Notes: generated by a model not told the origin, from the sequence alone. A stretch of 23,179 nucleotides of DNA from CAYMJV01 sp964390545 (GCA_964390545.1 CAYMJV010000047.1:1-23179); one strand, 5' to 3'; shown: positions 7,077-15,075, numbered from the stretch's first letter. A program made the numbers and translations.

Positions 7077-7367
7077 ATGAAAACGGCTGCTGTGTCCGAA
7101 CTCAAAGCCCGTCTCAGCGAATATTTGAATCAGGTTAAAGCGGGGATGGAGGTATTGATCACCGATCGTGGGAAACCTGTCGCCCGCCTCGTACCTGTTT
7201 CCCGAAACAAGGACCTCAAAGAATCCTTGGTTCGGATGGAAAAACAGGGGCTCATCAGACTTGGACCGGGTAAGCTCCCGAAGGATTTCTGGAAGATTCC
7301 TAGACCAGAGGATCCTGAGGGCCTGGTGCTGAAGGCCCTCCTTGAAGAACGGGAGGCCGGAAGATGA
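7077..7367 (+). CDS. Phd/YefM-type antitoxin
   Basis: A 96-residue antitoxin. The N-terminal DNA-binding part has the family signature MKTAAVSELKARLSEYLNQVKAG (residues 1-23) and VLITDRGKPVARLVP (26-40). The rest is a polar, Arg/Lys/Pro-rich tail of the kind that wraps around the toxin. The frame stays open back to 7029, but that TTG is the -35 box. The ATG at 7077 is preceded by AAAGGAG and is the real start. The stop overlaps the toxin ATG (ATGA), which couples translation. It should bind and neutralise the PIN toxin and repress the operon. Confidence 0.9.
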   Translation: MKTAAVSELKARLSEYLNQVKAGMEVLITDRGKPVARLVPVSRNKDLKESLVRMEKQGLIRLGPGKLPKDFWKIPRPEDPEGLVLKALLEEREAGR

Positions 7368-7792
7368 AATTCTGGGATTCATCTGCGATTATTCCTTTAT
7401 GCCTGAAAGAGAAAACGTCAGAAGCAATGAAAGGTTTGATGAAAGACGATGAGGATATCGTGGTCTGGTGGACTACGCGTATCGAGTGCCTGTCAGCACT
7501 TTCGAGGAGACAGAGGGAAGGTGTGCTTCCATCGGCTGATGAAGGAAAAGCGAGGACTGTGCTTTCCGCGCTCGCAGCGACATGGTCAGAGGTTCAGCCC
7601 ACCGAGACTGTGCGGTTGCGGGCAGAGCGGCTTCTTTCAATTCATCCTCTGAGGGCTGCGGATGCTTTGCAGCTTGCGTCAGCTCTCATCTGGGCACAAG
7701 AAACACCCCGGGGTCTCGATTTTGTCTGCCTCGATCAAAATCTGCGTGAAGCAGCTCTCAAAGAAGGCTTTTCTGTTCAACCCCCCGATTAA
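7364..7792 (+). CDS. PIN-domain ribonuclease toxin (VapC-like)
   Basis: A 142-residue PIN-domain protein. The four acidic positions that bind Mg2+/Mn2+ in VapC toxins are all present: Asp5 (FWDSSAI), Glu41 (TRIECLSAL), Asp100 (LRAADALQLASAL) and Asp124 (FVCLDQNLREAA). It is therefore predicted to be an active RNase that cuts tRNA or other RNA when free of antitoxin. It overlaps the antitoxin gene by four bases. A diverged direct repeat and a transposase remnant start right after its stop, consistent with arrival on mobile DNA. The RNA target cannot be read from the sequence. Confidence 0.92.
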   Translation: MKFWDSSAIIPLCLKEKTSEAMKGLMKDDEDIVVWWTTRIECLSALSRRQREGVLPSADEGKARTVLSALAATWSEVQPTETVRLRAERLLSIHPLRAADALQLASALIWAQETPRGLDFVCLDQNLREAALKEGFSVQPPD

Positions 7793-7920
7793 GTGTTGAG
7801 ATTCTTGAGATATCATTCCTAAAATGCCTCTTTCGAAGCCCTAAACTGCCATTTTTGCGGTCAAGAATGACAGTGCAAAATCAGGATGTTCCCCACAGCG
7901 TGCAGGTGACCTTCTTGCTC
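7793..7920. repeat. Diverged direct repeat, copy B
   Basis: Partner of 6714-6835 (see that entry). This copy begins at the toxin stop and ends just before the second RAYT remnant at 7929. It may be the leader sequence normally found upstream of that transposase family. Confidence 0.6.
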
Positions 7921-7928
7921 AATCTCTT

Positions 7929-7998
7929 ATGACGCGGCCGTTACGGTGTTGAATTCCCCGGACCAGCCCATTACGTCACCAGTGGGGAGGACGAGTAG
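7929..7998 (+). pseudogene. Truncated, frameshifted REP-associated transposase remnant (copy 2)
   Basis: Starting at ATG 7929 the frame reads MTRPLR. One frame change later, from 7951, it reads EFPGPAHYVTSGEDE and then stops at 7996. Together these reconstruct the RAYT N-terminus M-T-R-P-L-R-x-E-F-P-G-x-x-Y-V-T-S. The 13-base block ATCGAAGAGGCGG follows at 7999-8011, 70 bases from the ATG. In copy 1 it is 69 bases from the ATG, so both copies carry the same internal deletion and this one adds a single-base shift. Inactive. Confidence 0.7.
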
Positions 7999-8011
7999 AT
8001 CGAAGAGGCGG

Positions 8012-8213
8012 AGGCCTTTGCTCTTCACCATTATAGTCTCTTAATTCTGGAAATCAGGACAGTATAAAGTGTGGGTCAGGGGATCTGAAACTTGCTTGGT
8101 TCCACGAGAGGTTTCCGCATAGAAATTAACATGTAATTTCATTGCTCCGGTTTGCTTGCAAAAGAGCAAGAAAGAATGTTAACAATGGGAAAAGATTCAA
8201 TGAGGGGGTAGCC
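8012..8213. other. Leader region of molybdenum hydroxylase operon 1
   Basis: About 200 bases between the transposase remnant and the first subunit gene. No consensus promoter stands out; TATAAA near 8063 is a weak -10 candidate. A small hairpin (CTTGC/GCAAG) lies near 8155-8170. The GAGGGGG before ATG 8214 is a strong ribosome site. The frame stays open upstream to a TTG at 8142, but that part is not counted as coding. Confidence 0.4.
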
Positions 8214-8807
8214 ATGAAAAGCAGGAAAATTGCCAGAAGCAAATCTGGAAAGTCGGTAAACAAGGGTGGAACTTCTGCCCTGCGGGAATTTCCGAAGAAA
8301 ATCCGCAAAAAGGAGAAAGATAGGATCCGTCTTACCGTGAATGGGGAACCCCATGAGCTGAAGATCGGAAATAAACCTAACGAAACGGACCCGTCGCATA
8401 CGCTGGCCCATACGCTCAGGGAGACCCTCGGTCTTACCGGCACAAAGGTATCATGCGATAACGGCGCGTGTGGATGTTGTACGGTGCTTATGGATAATAA
8501 GGCAGTACTTTCCTGCATGACGCTGACCGTTGAGTGTGATGGGAAGAAGATAACAACGATCGAAGGCTTGAAAGATCCAAAAACAGAAAAGATCGATCCT
8601 CTCCAGCAGGCATTTATCGACTATACAGCTTTTCAGTGCGGGTTTTGTACTCCAGGCATCATCATGAGTGCAAAAGCGCTTCTTCATGAGAATCCTTCCC
8701 CTACCGAAGAAGATGTGAAGGAAGCTCTCTCGGGTAACTTCTGCAGGTGTATCAGTCACTACCATGTGGTAAAGGCCGTTATGGCAGCGTCCAGAGAGGT
8801 GAGGTGA
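8214..8807 (+). CDS. 2Fe-2S subunit of molybdenum hydroxylase 1
   Basis: A 197-residue small subunit of the xanthine dehydrogenase / CO dehydrogenase superfamily. It passes electrons between the molybdenum centre and the flavin. The ferredoxin-like domain begins near residue 37. Its first cluster ligands are Cys81, Cys86, Cys89 and Cys101 (CDNGACGCC...LSC). The helical second domain has Cys142, Cys145, Cys177 and Cys179 (QCGFCTPG...FCRC). Unusually, a Lys/Arg-rich tail of about 36 residues precedes the domain, and no ATG, GTG or TTG in frame would allow a shorter start. The operon 2 paralogue lacks this tail. The molybdopterin subunit gene begins 5 bases after the stop. Confidence 0.95.
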   Translation: MKSRKIARSKSGKSVNKGGTSALREFPKKIRKKEKDRIRLTVNGEPHELKIGNKPNETDPSHTLAHTLRETLGLTGTKVSCDNGACGCCTVLMDNKAVLSCMTLTVECDGKKITTIEGLKDPKTEKIDPLQQAFIDYTAFQCGFCTPGIIMSAKALLHENPSPTEEDVKEALSGNFCRCISHYHVVKAVMAASREVR

Positions 8808-8812
8808 GGAAA

Positions 8813-11104
8813 ATGACTAACACGTACCGATATATAGGCAAAGCGATGCCCCGAAAAGACGCGATGGATATTGTCACGGGCGGAGCGAGATTTCTTAACG
8901 ATATTAAGATGCTGAATATGCTCTACGGAAAGGTGTTGAGAAGTCCCCACCCCCATGCTCTTATCAAGAGGATTGATAAAAGCAAGGCTCAGCAGCTTGA
9001 AGGAGTTAAAGCAGTACTTACCTGGGAGGACGTTCCCGATTGGAAAGGGGGGACGCCCCGCTATACCCGCATCCTCGACCATAAGGTGCGGTATGTAGGT
9101 GACGCCGTGGCCCTTGTTGCCGCCACAAGCGAAGAGATAGCCAGACAGGCCCTCAGGCTGATCGATGTGGAGTACGAGGTCTTACCCGCTGTCTTTGAGA
9201 TGGAAGAGGCGTTAAAGCCAGACGCTCCGCAATTGTATGAGGAGTTCCCCGGGAACGTCGTAACGCCCGGGTTTCCTTTTTTTGGATCCAAGAGCCTGAA
9301 GGAAGTGGCTATGGGTGATGTCGAAAAGGGATTCCAAGAGGCTGATGTCATCACAGAAGGGACCTTTGGCTACGAGAACATTCCGAACCCTCTGCCCCCC
9401 GAGGCTCCGGGGGCAATCGCCGTGTGGGAGGAACCGAACAGGGTGACTCTTTGGGTGTCCAATCAGGCTTCATACATGGACAAGATCACCCTCTTCCATG
9501 CGATGGGGAGGAAAGTTGAAGTGAGAAGCATAGGCGGTCCCTGTGGCGGCAGTTACGGGTCAAAGTTCATGTCCTGGCAGGTCCAGTGCTATGCAGCGCT
9601 CCTAAGTAAGGCAACGGGCAAGCCGGTAAAACTCGTCTTCACCAAGGAAGAACATCTGGCGGCATTCACGATGCGGATTGCATCGCGTATGAAGGCCAGG
9701 GTGGGCATGAAGAAGGACGGGACCGTGACGGCTGTGTCAGGCACGTGGCTAATCGACACGGGCTACTATTCCATGACAACTCAGTCCCAGGTCGCTGTGG
9801 GCTGTGGTGAAGTTCAGATCGCAGTCCGATGCCCCAACTGGGATTTGAAGCCTGTGATTGTCTGCACCAACCGGAACGCCTCAGGCATCGTGAGAGGCTT
9901 TGGCGGCCAGGAACTGAAGTGTACACTGATACCGCTTTTGAGCCTGGCCATGGAGAAACTGGACATCGACCCATTTCAGTTTCTCAAAAAGAATTTCGTC
10001 AAGCCCGGTGAGGGGTACTTCTGGCGTGACGGCATCTGGTATACCTACCGGGGCGTGGACTATTCAAAGGCCATGGAGAAGGGCGCGGAGCGATTCGGTT
10101 GGAAGGAAAAGTGGAAGGGATGGTTGAAACCCACTGCTGTGGACGGCACAAAAAGGAGAGGCATCGGCGTGGGTGTCCACGGAAATGCTGATATTGGCGA
10201 GGACGCCTCGGAGGCAAATGTTCGGCTTCACCCGGACGGAACGGCCATGCTCTTCTCGTGCGTCACAGAGCACGGCACAGGACAGAGGAGCAACTTGATC
10301 AAGATGGTTGCCGAAGTGTTGCAACTGCCCATCGAACGGGTCTCCGTGACACCCTCTGATTCATTGATCAACCCCTACGAGTTCGGTCCTGCAGGCTCTA
10401 GGGGAACCTACGCCATCGGAAGTGCCGCAATTGCAGCGGCCGAGGACGCCAAAAGAAAACTCTTTGAGCTTATGGCTCCCAGGCTCCAGGCAGAGCCTTC
10501 TGAACTGGATACAAAGGATGGGGTAATTTTCATCAAGAGTAAACCGGAAAAGAAGATCCCTTGGAAGGCAATGAGTGTTGACCGTACGATCACTGGCTAC
10601 GGACGGTTTGAGCCTGATTATACACTGACGAATTGCATGATGACATTTGTGGAGGTTGAGGTCGATACGGAAAGCGGGAAAGTGACCTTGCAAGATGTTG
10701 TCAACGCGACAGACGTTGGCCAGGTGATCGATCCTCCTGGCCTCGAGGGGCAGCTCAACGGGTGCCTCGGGTCCGGGGGAATTGACAGTGCCCTCTTCGA
10801 AGAAACGATCCTTGACCGTTCTTCCGGACACATGCTCAACGCCAACATGATCGACTACAAATGGCGGACCTTTTCTGAGCTTCCGCCCATTGGCAATGTG
10901 GTTCTCGAAACGCCTTTTCCCAGTCACCGTTTCCATGCCGTAGGAGTTGGCGAGATAGCCACATCACCAGGCCCGGTGGCAGTGCTCATGGCTGTTTCGA
11001 ATGCCATCGGCATCTGGCTGCACGAATATCCGGCGACACCGGAGAGGGTGCTCAAGGCGCTGGGCAAGGTAAGGCCCGGGAGCCGGAAGGGAGGTGCGGC
11101 ATGA
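8813..11104 (+). CDS. Molybdopterin-binding catalytic subunit of hydroxylase 1
   Basis: A 763-residue large subunit of the xanthine dehydrogenase superfamily, which hydroxylates (or, as in 4-hydroxybenzoyl-CoA reductase, reduces) its substrate at a Mo-pterin centre. The N-terminal part is the a/b hammerhead domain (to about 130). Expected cofactor contacts are visible: Gln218 (VSNQ, position of the Mo-facing Gln of xanthine dehydrogenase), the glycine-rich GGPCGGSYGSK (241-251), RGFGG (361-365) and the catalytic-type Glu714 in GVGEIATSPGP. HGTGQRS (487-493) has Thr where the operon 2 paralogue has Gln. The CO dehydrogenase loop AYRCSFR is absent, so it is not a CO dehydrogenase. The start is ATG 8813 after GAGGTGAGG. 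It overlaps the flavin-subunit gene by four bases. The substrate is unknown; purine, aldehyde, N-heterocycle and aryl-CoA are all possible. Confidence 0.93.
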   Translation: MTNTYRYIGKAMPRKDAMDIVTGGARFLNDIKMLNMLYGKVLRSPHPHALIKRIDKSKAQQLEGVKAVLTWEDVPDWKGGTPRYTRILDHKVRYVGDAVALVAATSEEIARQALRLIDVEYEVLPAVFEMEEALKPDAPQLYEEFPGNVVTPGFPFFGSKSLKEVAMGDVEKGFQEADVITEGTFGYENIPNPLPPEAPGAIAVWEEPNRVTLWVSNQASYMDKITLFHAMGRKVEVRSIGGPCGGSYGSKFMSWQVQCYAALLSKATGKPVKLVFTKEEHLAAFTMRIASRMKARVGMKKDGTVTAVSGTWLIDTGYYSMTTQSQVAVGCGEVQIAVRCPNWDLKPVIVCTNRNASGIVRGFGGQELKCTLIPLLSLAMEKLDIDPFQFLKKNFVKPGEGYFWRDGIWYTYRGVDYSKAMEKGAERFGWKEKWKGWLKPTAVDGTKRRGIGVGVHGNADIGEDASEANVRLHPDGTAMLFSCVTEHGTGQRSNLIKMVAEVLQLPIERVSVTPSDSLINPYEFGPAGSRGTYAIGSAAIAAAEDAKRKLFELMAPRLQAEPSELDTKDGVIFIKSKPEKKIPWKAMSVDRTITGYGRFEPDYTLTNCMMTFVEVEVDTESGKVTLQDVVNATDVGQVIDPPGLEGQLNGCLGSGGIDSALFEETILDRSSGHMLNANMIDYKWRTFSELPPIGNVVLETPFPSHRFHAVGVGEIATSPGPVAVLMAVSNAIGIWLHEYPATPERVLKALGKVRPGSRKGGAA

Positions 11105-13446
11105 GATCTTTCAAACACATCAATGCCCGTACAGCTGATGAAGCAAGTGCCCTTCTCAGGAAGTACAAGGGCAAAGCCATGCTCAATGCAGGAGGGACGG
11201 ACCTGCTCTCAATCCTCAAGGGAGAATATCTTACAAGCTATCCTGAAGCCGTTATTAATGTCAAAACCATATCCGATCTTGATTACATTAAGGAGGAGGG
11301 CAAGGTATTAAAGATAGGCGCTCTGACGAAGCTCTCCGACATCGCGAAATCTTCCCTTCTTAAGAGGAGTTGTAAGGTGCTTGTTGAAGCAGCCTGTTCC
11401 GTGGCCACCCCCCAGGTCCGCAACACGGCTACCATTGGCGGTAATCTGTGTCAGGATGTGCGCTGCTGGTACTACAGGTATCCAGACCACATCGGCGGAC
11501 GCATCGTGTGCCTGCGCAAGGGCGGAAAGATCTGCAATGCCCTGACCGGGGATAATCGATATCATTCTATATTCGGTACCGCCAGTGTCGCTGCTTATCC
11601 CTGTTCTTCAAATTGCCCGGCTCATACGGACATCCCCTCCTTTCTGAGCAGGATCAGCAACGGCAATCTCAAGGGAGCAGCACGGATATTACTGGACTTC
11701 AATCCAATCCCGGCCATCACCGGCCGGGTATGCCCCATCTTCTGCGAGCCCGAGTGTTATCGGAGCGAATTCGATGAACCCGTAGCCGTAAAGTGTGTTG
11801 AGCGATCTTTGGGTGATACCATTCTGGAAAGGATGGGCGAGATCTTTACACCGCCGAAGACGAAGTCCGGCAGAAGCATTGCCATCATTGGTTCTGGACC
11901 GGCGGGACTGGCCGCGGCCTATTACCTCAGAAGGTCAGGCCACCAGGTCACCATATTTGAGAGGCTACCAGAAGCGGGCGGCATGCTTCTTTACAGCATC
12001 CCGCCGTATCGTTTGCCAAAGGATGTGGTTAGAAAGCAGATTCAAGCGTTCAAGGGTATGGGGATCAAGTTTGAGGTTGGCGTCAATGTGGGCAAGGATG
12101 TTGGCATCGCCAAACTGATGGGCCGCTTCGATGCAGTCTTTCTTGCCAGCGGAGCCTGGAAAGAGAGGTCGCTTGGGATAAAGGGGGAGAAAATCGCCCT
12201 GTCCGGCCTCGAGTTCTTGAACAGGGTAAATGCCGGCGCCAGAGAAATACCGGGTAAGAAGATAGCGGTAATCGGTGGCGGCAATGAGGCTGTGGATGTC
12301 GCCCGGACATTGCTAAGGCTGGGTGGAGAGCCAGTGGTGATCTACCGGCGTAGTCAAGCAGAGATGCCGGCATTAATGGATGAAGTGAAAAAGGCGGAGG
12401 AGGAAGGGATCGAATTTGAGTTTCTCACGCTGCCAACAGGAGCGTCTGAGGCGAATGGCAAGATAATCCTTAGATGTGTACGAATGCGACTTGGTTCCCG
12501 GGATGCGTCGGGCCGGCCACGGCCCATACCGATAAAGAGCTCAGATTTTAGCTCTACGGTTGACGCGGTCATCAAAGCGGTTGGTGAAGAGCCGGATAAG
12601 TCGATACTCCCTTCGGCGTTTCGGCAGAAATCACTTAAAAAGTCACCTTCGGCACATTTGATGGGGAAAAACCTCTTCGCAGGGGGCGACTTCATCACAG
12701 GTCCGTCCACTGTTGTCCAGGCAGTGGCCTCGGGCAGGGAAGCAGCCTCCCTGATAGAACGATCGTTTAAAGGCCGTCAACCGTCTGCTGACGCAGGAGG
12801 AGCGGAGCCGACCTTTAGGAGTGCGACTCTCGAGACAGCACCCCGGGTCCGAATTCCCGAGGTCGCTGTATCCGAGCGTGTCAGGGGCGTGGATGTTGAA
12901 GATACATTGGGTCTCAGTTTAAGCGAAATTGAAATAGAGGCAAGCCGGTGTTTCAATTGTGGATGCTTAGCGGTGAACCCCTCCGATATCGGCATTGCAT
13001 TGACTGCTTTAGACGTAAAGATCGTTACTTCAAAGAGGACGGTTGATGCTCAGACCTTCTTTACTGCTGACGCGACAAAATCAACACTCCTTGACCCGGA
13101 CGAGGTGGTTACGGAAATTCAAATTCCGAAGCCACAGGAAGGGGCCCGACAGAAATACCTGAAATTCACCTTAAGAACCCCTATCGATTTTCCTATTGTG
13201 AGCGTCGCATCGGTCATCACGACCGAAAGAGGAGTGTGCGTGGACGCGCGGATTGCCCTTGGGGCCGTAGCCCCGGGACCTGTTCGGGCAAAGACAGCCG
13301 AGGGAGTGATCATTGGGCGACCCATCGACGAGCATCTGGCAGCTGAGGCAGCAGAGCAGGCCATAGCCGGTGCACAGCCCCTCAGCATGAATGCATACAA
13401 GGTGGAGATCGCAAAAACGCTCGTGAAGAGGGCCATCTTAAGCTGA
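11101..13446 (+). CDS. Flavin subunit with inserted GltD-like NAD(P)H oxidoreductase, hydroxylase 1
   Basis: A 781-residue composite. Residues 1-160 and about 617-781 are the two halves of a CoxM/HcrB-type FAD subunit: AGGTDLL (30-36), TIGGNLC (111-117), then CGCLAVNPSD (620-629) and the CO_deh_flav_C domain. Residues about 165-612 are a GltD-like oxidoreductase. Within it are Fe-S cysteines 168, 172, 211, 215 and 219 (GRVCPIFCEPEC), an FAD motif GSGPAGLAAAYYL (264-276), an NAD(P) motif IGGGNEAVDVARTL (391-404), and a second FAD contact, LFAGGDFITGPSTVVQAVASG (525-545). The insert falls inside the loop Cys122...Cys137...Cys145...Cys, which binds a [4Fe-4S] in 4-hydroxybenzoyl-CoA reductase. 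The last ligand is now supplied after the insert (Cys617, 620 or 622). Predicted role: moving electrons between NAD(P)(H) and the Mo enzyme. It is the last gene of the operon. Confidence 0.92.
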   Translation: MRSFKHINARTADEASALLRKYKGKAMLNAGGTDLLSILKGEYLTSYPEAVINVKTISDLDYIKEEGKVLKIGALTKLSDIAKSSLLKRSCKVLVEAACSVATPQVRNTATIGGNLCQDVRCWYYRYPDHIGGRIVCLRKGGKICNALTGDNRYHSIFGTASVAAYPCSSNCPAHTDIPSFLSRISNGNLKGAARILLDFNPIPAITGRVCPIFCEPECYRSEFDEPVAVKCVERSLGDTILERMGEIFTPPKTKSGRSIAIIGSGPAGLAAAYYLRRSGHQVTIFERLPEAGGMLLYSIPPYRLPKDVVRKQIQAFKGMGIKFEVGVNVGKDVGIAKLMGRFDAVFLASGAWKERSLGIKGEKIALSGLEFLNRVNAGAREIPGKKIAVIGGGNEAVDVARTLLRLGGEPVVIYRRSQAEMPALMDEVKKAEEEGIEFEFLTLPTGASEANGKIILRCVRMRLGSRDASGRPRPIPIKSSDFSSTVDAVIKAVGEEPDKSILPSAFRQKSLKKSPSAHLMGKNLFAGGDFITGPSTVVQAVASGREAASLIERSFKGRQPSADAGGAEPTFRSATLETAPRVRIPEVAVSERVRGVDVEDTLGLSLSEIEIEASRCFNCGCLAVNPSDIGIALTALDVKIVTSKRTVDAQTFFTADATKSTLLDPDEVVTEIQIPKPQEGARQKYLKFTLRTPIDFPIVSVASVITTERGVCVDARIALGAVAPGPVRAKTAEGVIIGRPIDEHLAAEAAEQAIAGAQPLSMNAYKVEIAKTLVKRAILS

Positions 13447-13500
13447 AATTAAATGATCCGATCGTTACCAATACAAACGTGGTAAATAAAATGACGTCAC

Positions 13501-13545
13501 CCCCACCCTAACCCTCCCCCTTGAGGGGGAGGGGAGGATGGGGGG
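13501..13545. terminator. GC-rich palindrome (copy 3 of 4) between convergent genes
   Basis: CCCCACCCTAACCCTCCCCC followed by TTGA and then GGGGGAGGGGAGGATGGGGGG forms a strong imperfect hairpin. It lies between the ends of operon 1 and of the convergent amidase gene. It probably acts as a shared 3' stem-loop, although it lacks a T-run. A second small hairpin, GGGTCA/TGACCC, follows at 13585-13603. It sits inside a TGTCATTGCGAG-type sequence that resembles a widespread dispersed bacterial repeat. Confidence 0.5.
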
Positions 13546-13628
13546 AAATATTTTAACACCGCAGGTTGTCATTGCGAGCCCGAAGGGTCACAAGTGATGA
13601 CCCTGTATTTAAAGGAAGAGAAAAAAGA

Positions 13629-15041
13629 TTAGTAGGGCCATTTATCTTTCCAGGGCCGTGCTTCCTCAAAGGCTGCCGCCGCTCTTAAAACCGTGAGATC
13701 CTCGAAACGCCTACCTATGATCTGGAGACCGATAGGTAAAGCATCTGCTGTCCAGGCACAGGGCAAAGAGGCCGCCGGCTGGCCAGTTAAATTAAATGGA
13801 TAAGTAAAGCCGAGGTAATTCAAAGGATGGACCTTCTGCCCGGCAACCTCCCTGGGCCAATCAATGCCCACCGGAAAGGGGGGAAGCGGCAGCGTGGGGG
13901 TCAGGAGCAAATCATATTTCGCAAAGAAAGGCTGCAGCCTCTCCCAAAGAATATGACATCGGTTTACAGCCTGCACGTAATCGACAGCGGTGGCCTTGAG
14001 ACCAATTTCAGTTAATCTCACCAGCCCCGGATCTAGGCGGTCTTTCCATTTTTTCAGTTGACCTCCAATGGCGCCCGCGCAATCAGCAGCAAAAAGGAGT
14101 TGAAAGGCATCATGCATCAATGGGAAGTGCGGCGTAGCCTCTTCTACCTCGCAACCCATTTTTGAAAAAACCTGGGCTGCACCCTCAGCAGCTTCTCGGA
14201 CTACCGGATCAACCACGACATGGCCCAGGTCCTTGCTCCAAGCAATGCGCAGACCCCGAACCCCCTTTTTCATTTCTTCTCGATAATTGAGCTTTTCTCC
14301 CGGCAAGGATAAAGGATCGCGGTCGTCGGGCCCAGCCATCACCTCCATCATCATGGCCGCATCTTCCACGGTGCGGGTCAAGGGCCCGTGATGGGTCACG
14401 CGTCGGTCCAGAGTCTCCCAGCCCGGAAGCAAGGGATATAAGGGTATCCTTCCCCTGGATGGCTTGAGGCCAAAGATTCCGCAGAAACTTGCTGGAGCCC
14501 TGATGGATCCTCCGCCATCACTTCCCACGGCCAGGGGCCCTATGCCGGAGGCGACTGCTGCTCCCGCACCGCCACTCGAACCGGCTGGAGTCATCTCCAA
14601 GTTCCAGGGGTTGCGGGTGATTCCCCAAAGGAGGCTGTCAGTTACGGCCTTATAACCGTACTCACACGAATTCGTTTTGCCAATTATGATAGCTCCGGCT
14701 GCCTTAAGCCTCTCAACTACGACATCGTCCTGATCCGGAATAAAGTTTTCGTGCATTTTGGAGGCAAAGGTTGTGCGGATACCTTTGGTGAAAATCAAAT
14801 CTTTAATGGACACGGGAAGGCCGAAGAGTAGCCCTTGGCTCTTCTCCTTGACAATTTCTTTATCGGCTTGCCGCGCTTCGGCCATCGCTGAATCCTGGGT
14901 GATTGTGCAGAAGGCGTTGAGGTTGGGATTAAGCTTCTCAATCCGGGCCAGGATAACTGCCATGATCTCAGAGGGTTTAACTTCTTTGGCGTCAATCATC
15001 CGCCTCAATTCCAATCCGCATAATCTCCAAAGTTCAGCCAA
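13629..15041 (-). CDS. Amidase-signature family hydrolase
   Basis: A 470-residue member of the amidase signature family (GatA/fatty-acid-amide-hydrolase type), which hydrolyses amide bonds to acid plus ammonia or amine. The Ser-cisSer-Lys triad is intact: Lys80 (PVSIKD), Ser155 (TPAGSSGGAG) and Ser179 (SDGGGSIRAPA). The spacings of 75 and 24 residues match the classical family. The protein is cytosolic, with no signal peptide. The start is TTG at 15041, chosen because AGGAGG (15048-15053 on this strand) sits six bases upstream and no nearby ATG has a better site. It lies downstream of and on the same strand as Mo-hydroxylase operon 2, 538 bases after it. No gatB or gatC neighbour is present, so a tRNA amidotransferase role is unlikely. 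A catabolic amide or lactam substrate is the best guess. Confidence 0.92.
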   Translation of the reverse strand: MAELWRLCGLELRRMIDAKEVKPSEIMAVILARIEKLNPNLNAFCTITQDSAMAEARQADKEIVKEKSQGLLFGLPVSIKDLIFTKGIRTTFASKMHENFIPDQDDVVVERLKAAGAIIIGKTNSCEYGYKAVTDSLLWGITRNPWNLEMTPAGSSGGAGAAVASGIGPLAVGSDGGGSIRAPASFCGIFGLKPSRGRIPLYPLLPGWETLDRRVTHHGPLTRTVEDAAMMMEVMAGPDDRDPLSLPGEKLNYREEMKKGVRGLRIAWSKDLGHVVVDPVVREAAEGAAQVFSKMGCEVEEATPHFPLMHDAFQLLFAADCAGAIGGQLKKWKDRLDPGLVRLTEIGLKATAVDYVQAVNRCHILWERLQPFFAKYDLLLTPTLPLPPFPVGIDWPREVAGQKVHPLNYLGFTYPFNLTGQPAASLPCAWTADALPIGLQIIGRRFEDLTVLRAAAAFEEARPWKDKWPY

Positions 15042-15057
15042 GGGAATCCTCCTGATT

Positions 15058-15075
15058 ACTTCAGATGCCTGAAGT
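15058..15075 (-). promoter_or_regulatory. Perfect hairpin/operator before the amidase ribosome site
   Basis: ACTTCAG-ATGC-CTGAAGT is a perfect 7-bp inverted repeat that starts 4 bases upstream (in the minus direction) of the amidase AGGAGG. It could be a repressor operator or an RNA stem affecting ribosome access. A second hairpin, AACTCGCC/GGTGAGTT (15107-15126), lies further upstream. Confidence 0.45.

Noticed and set aside
8142..8213. Longer start (TTG 8142) for the 2Fe-2S subunit
   Set aside because: ATG 8214 has a strong GAGGGGG site, and the extra residues do not add a recognisable signal.
8813..11104. Carbon monoxide dehydrogenase large subunit
   Set aside because: The AYRCSFR active-site loop of CoxL is absent; the loop here is GIVRGFGGQE, as in other xanthine dehydrogenase family enzymes.
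13629..15041. GatA subunit of tRNA amidotransferase
   Set aside because: No gatB or gatC nearby, and the context is catabolic Mo hydroxylases. The shared amidase signature alone does not separate GatA from other amidases.
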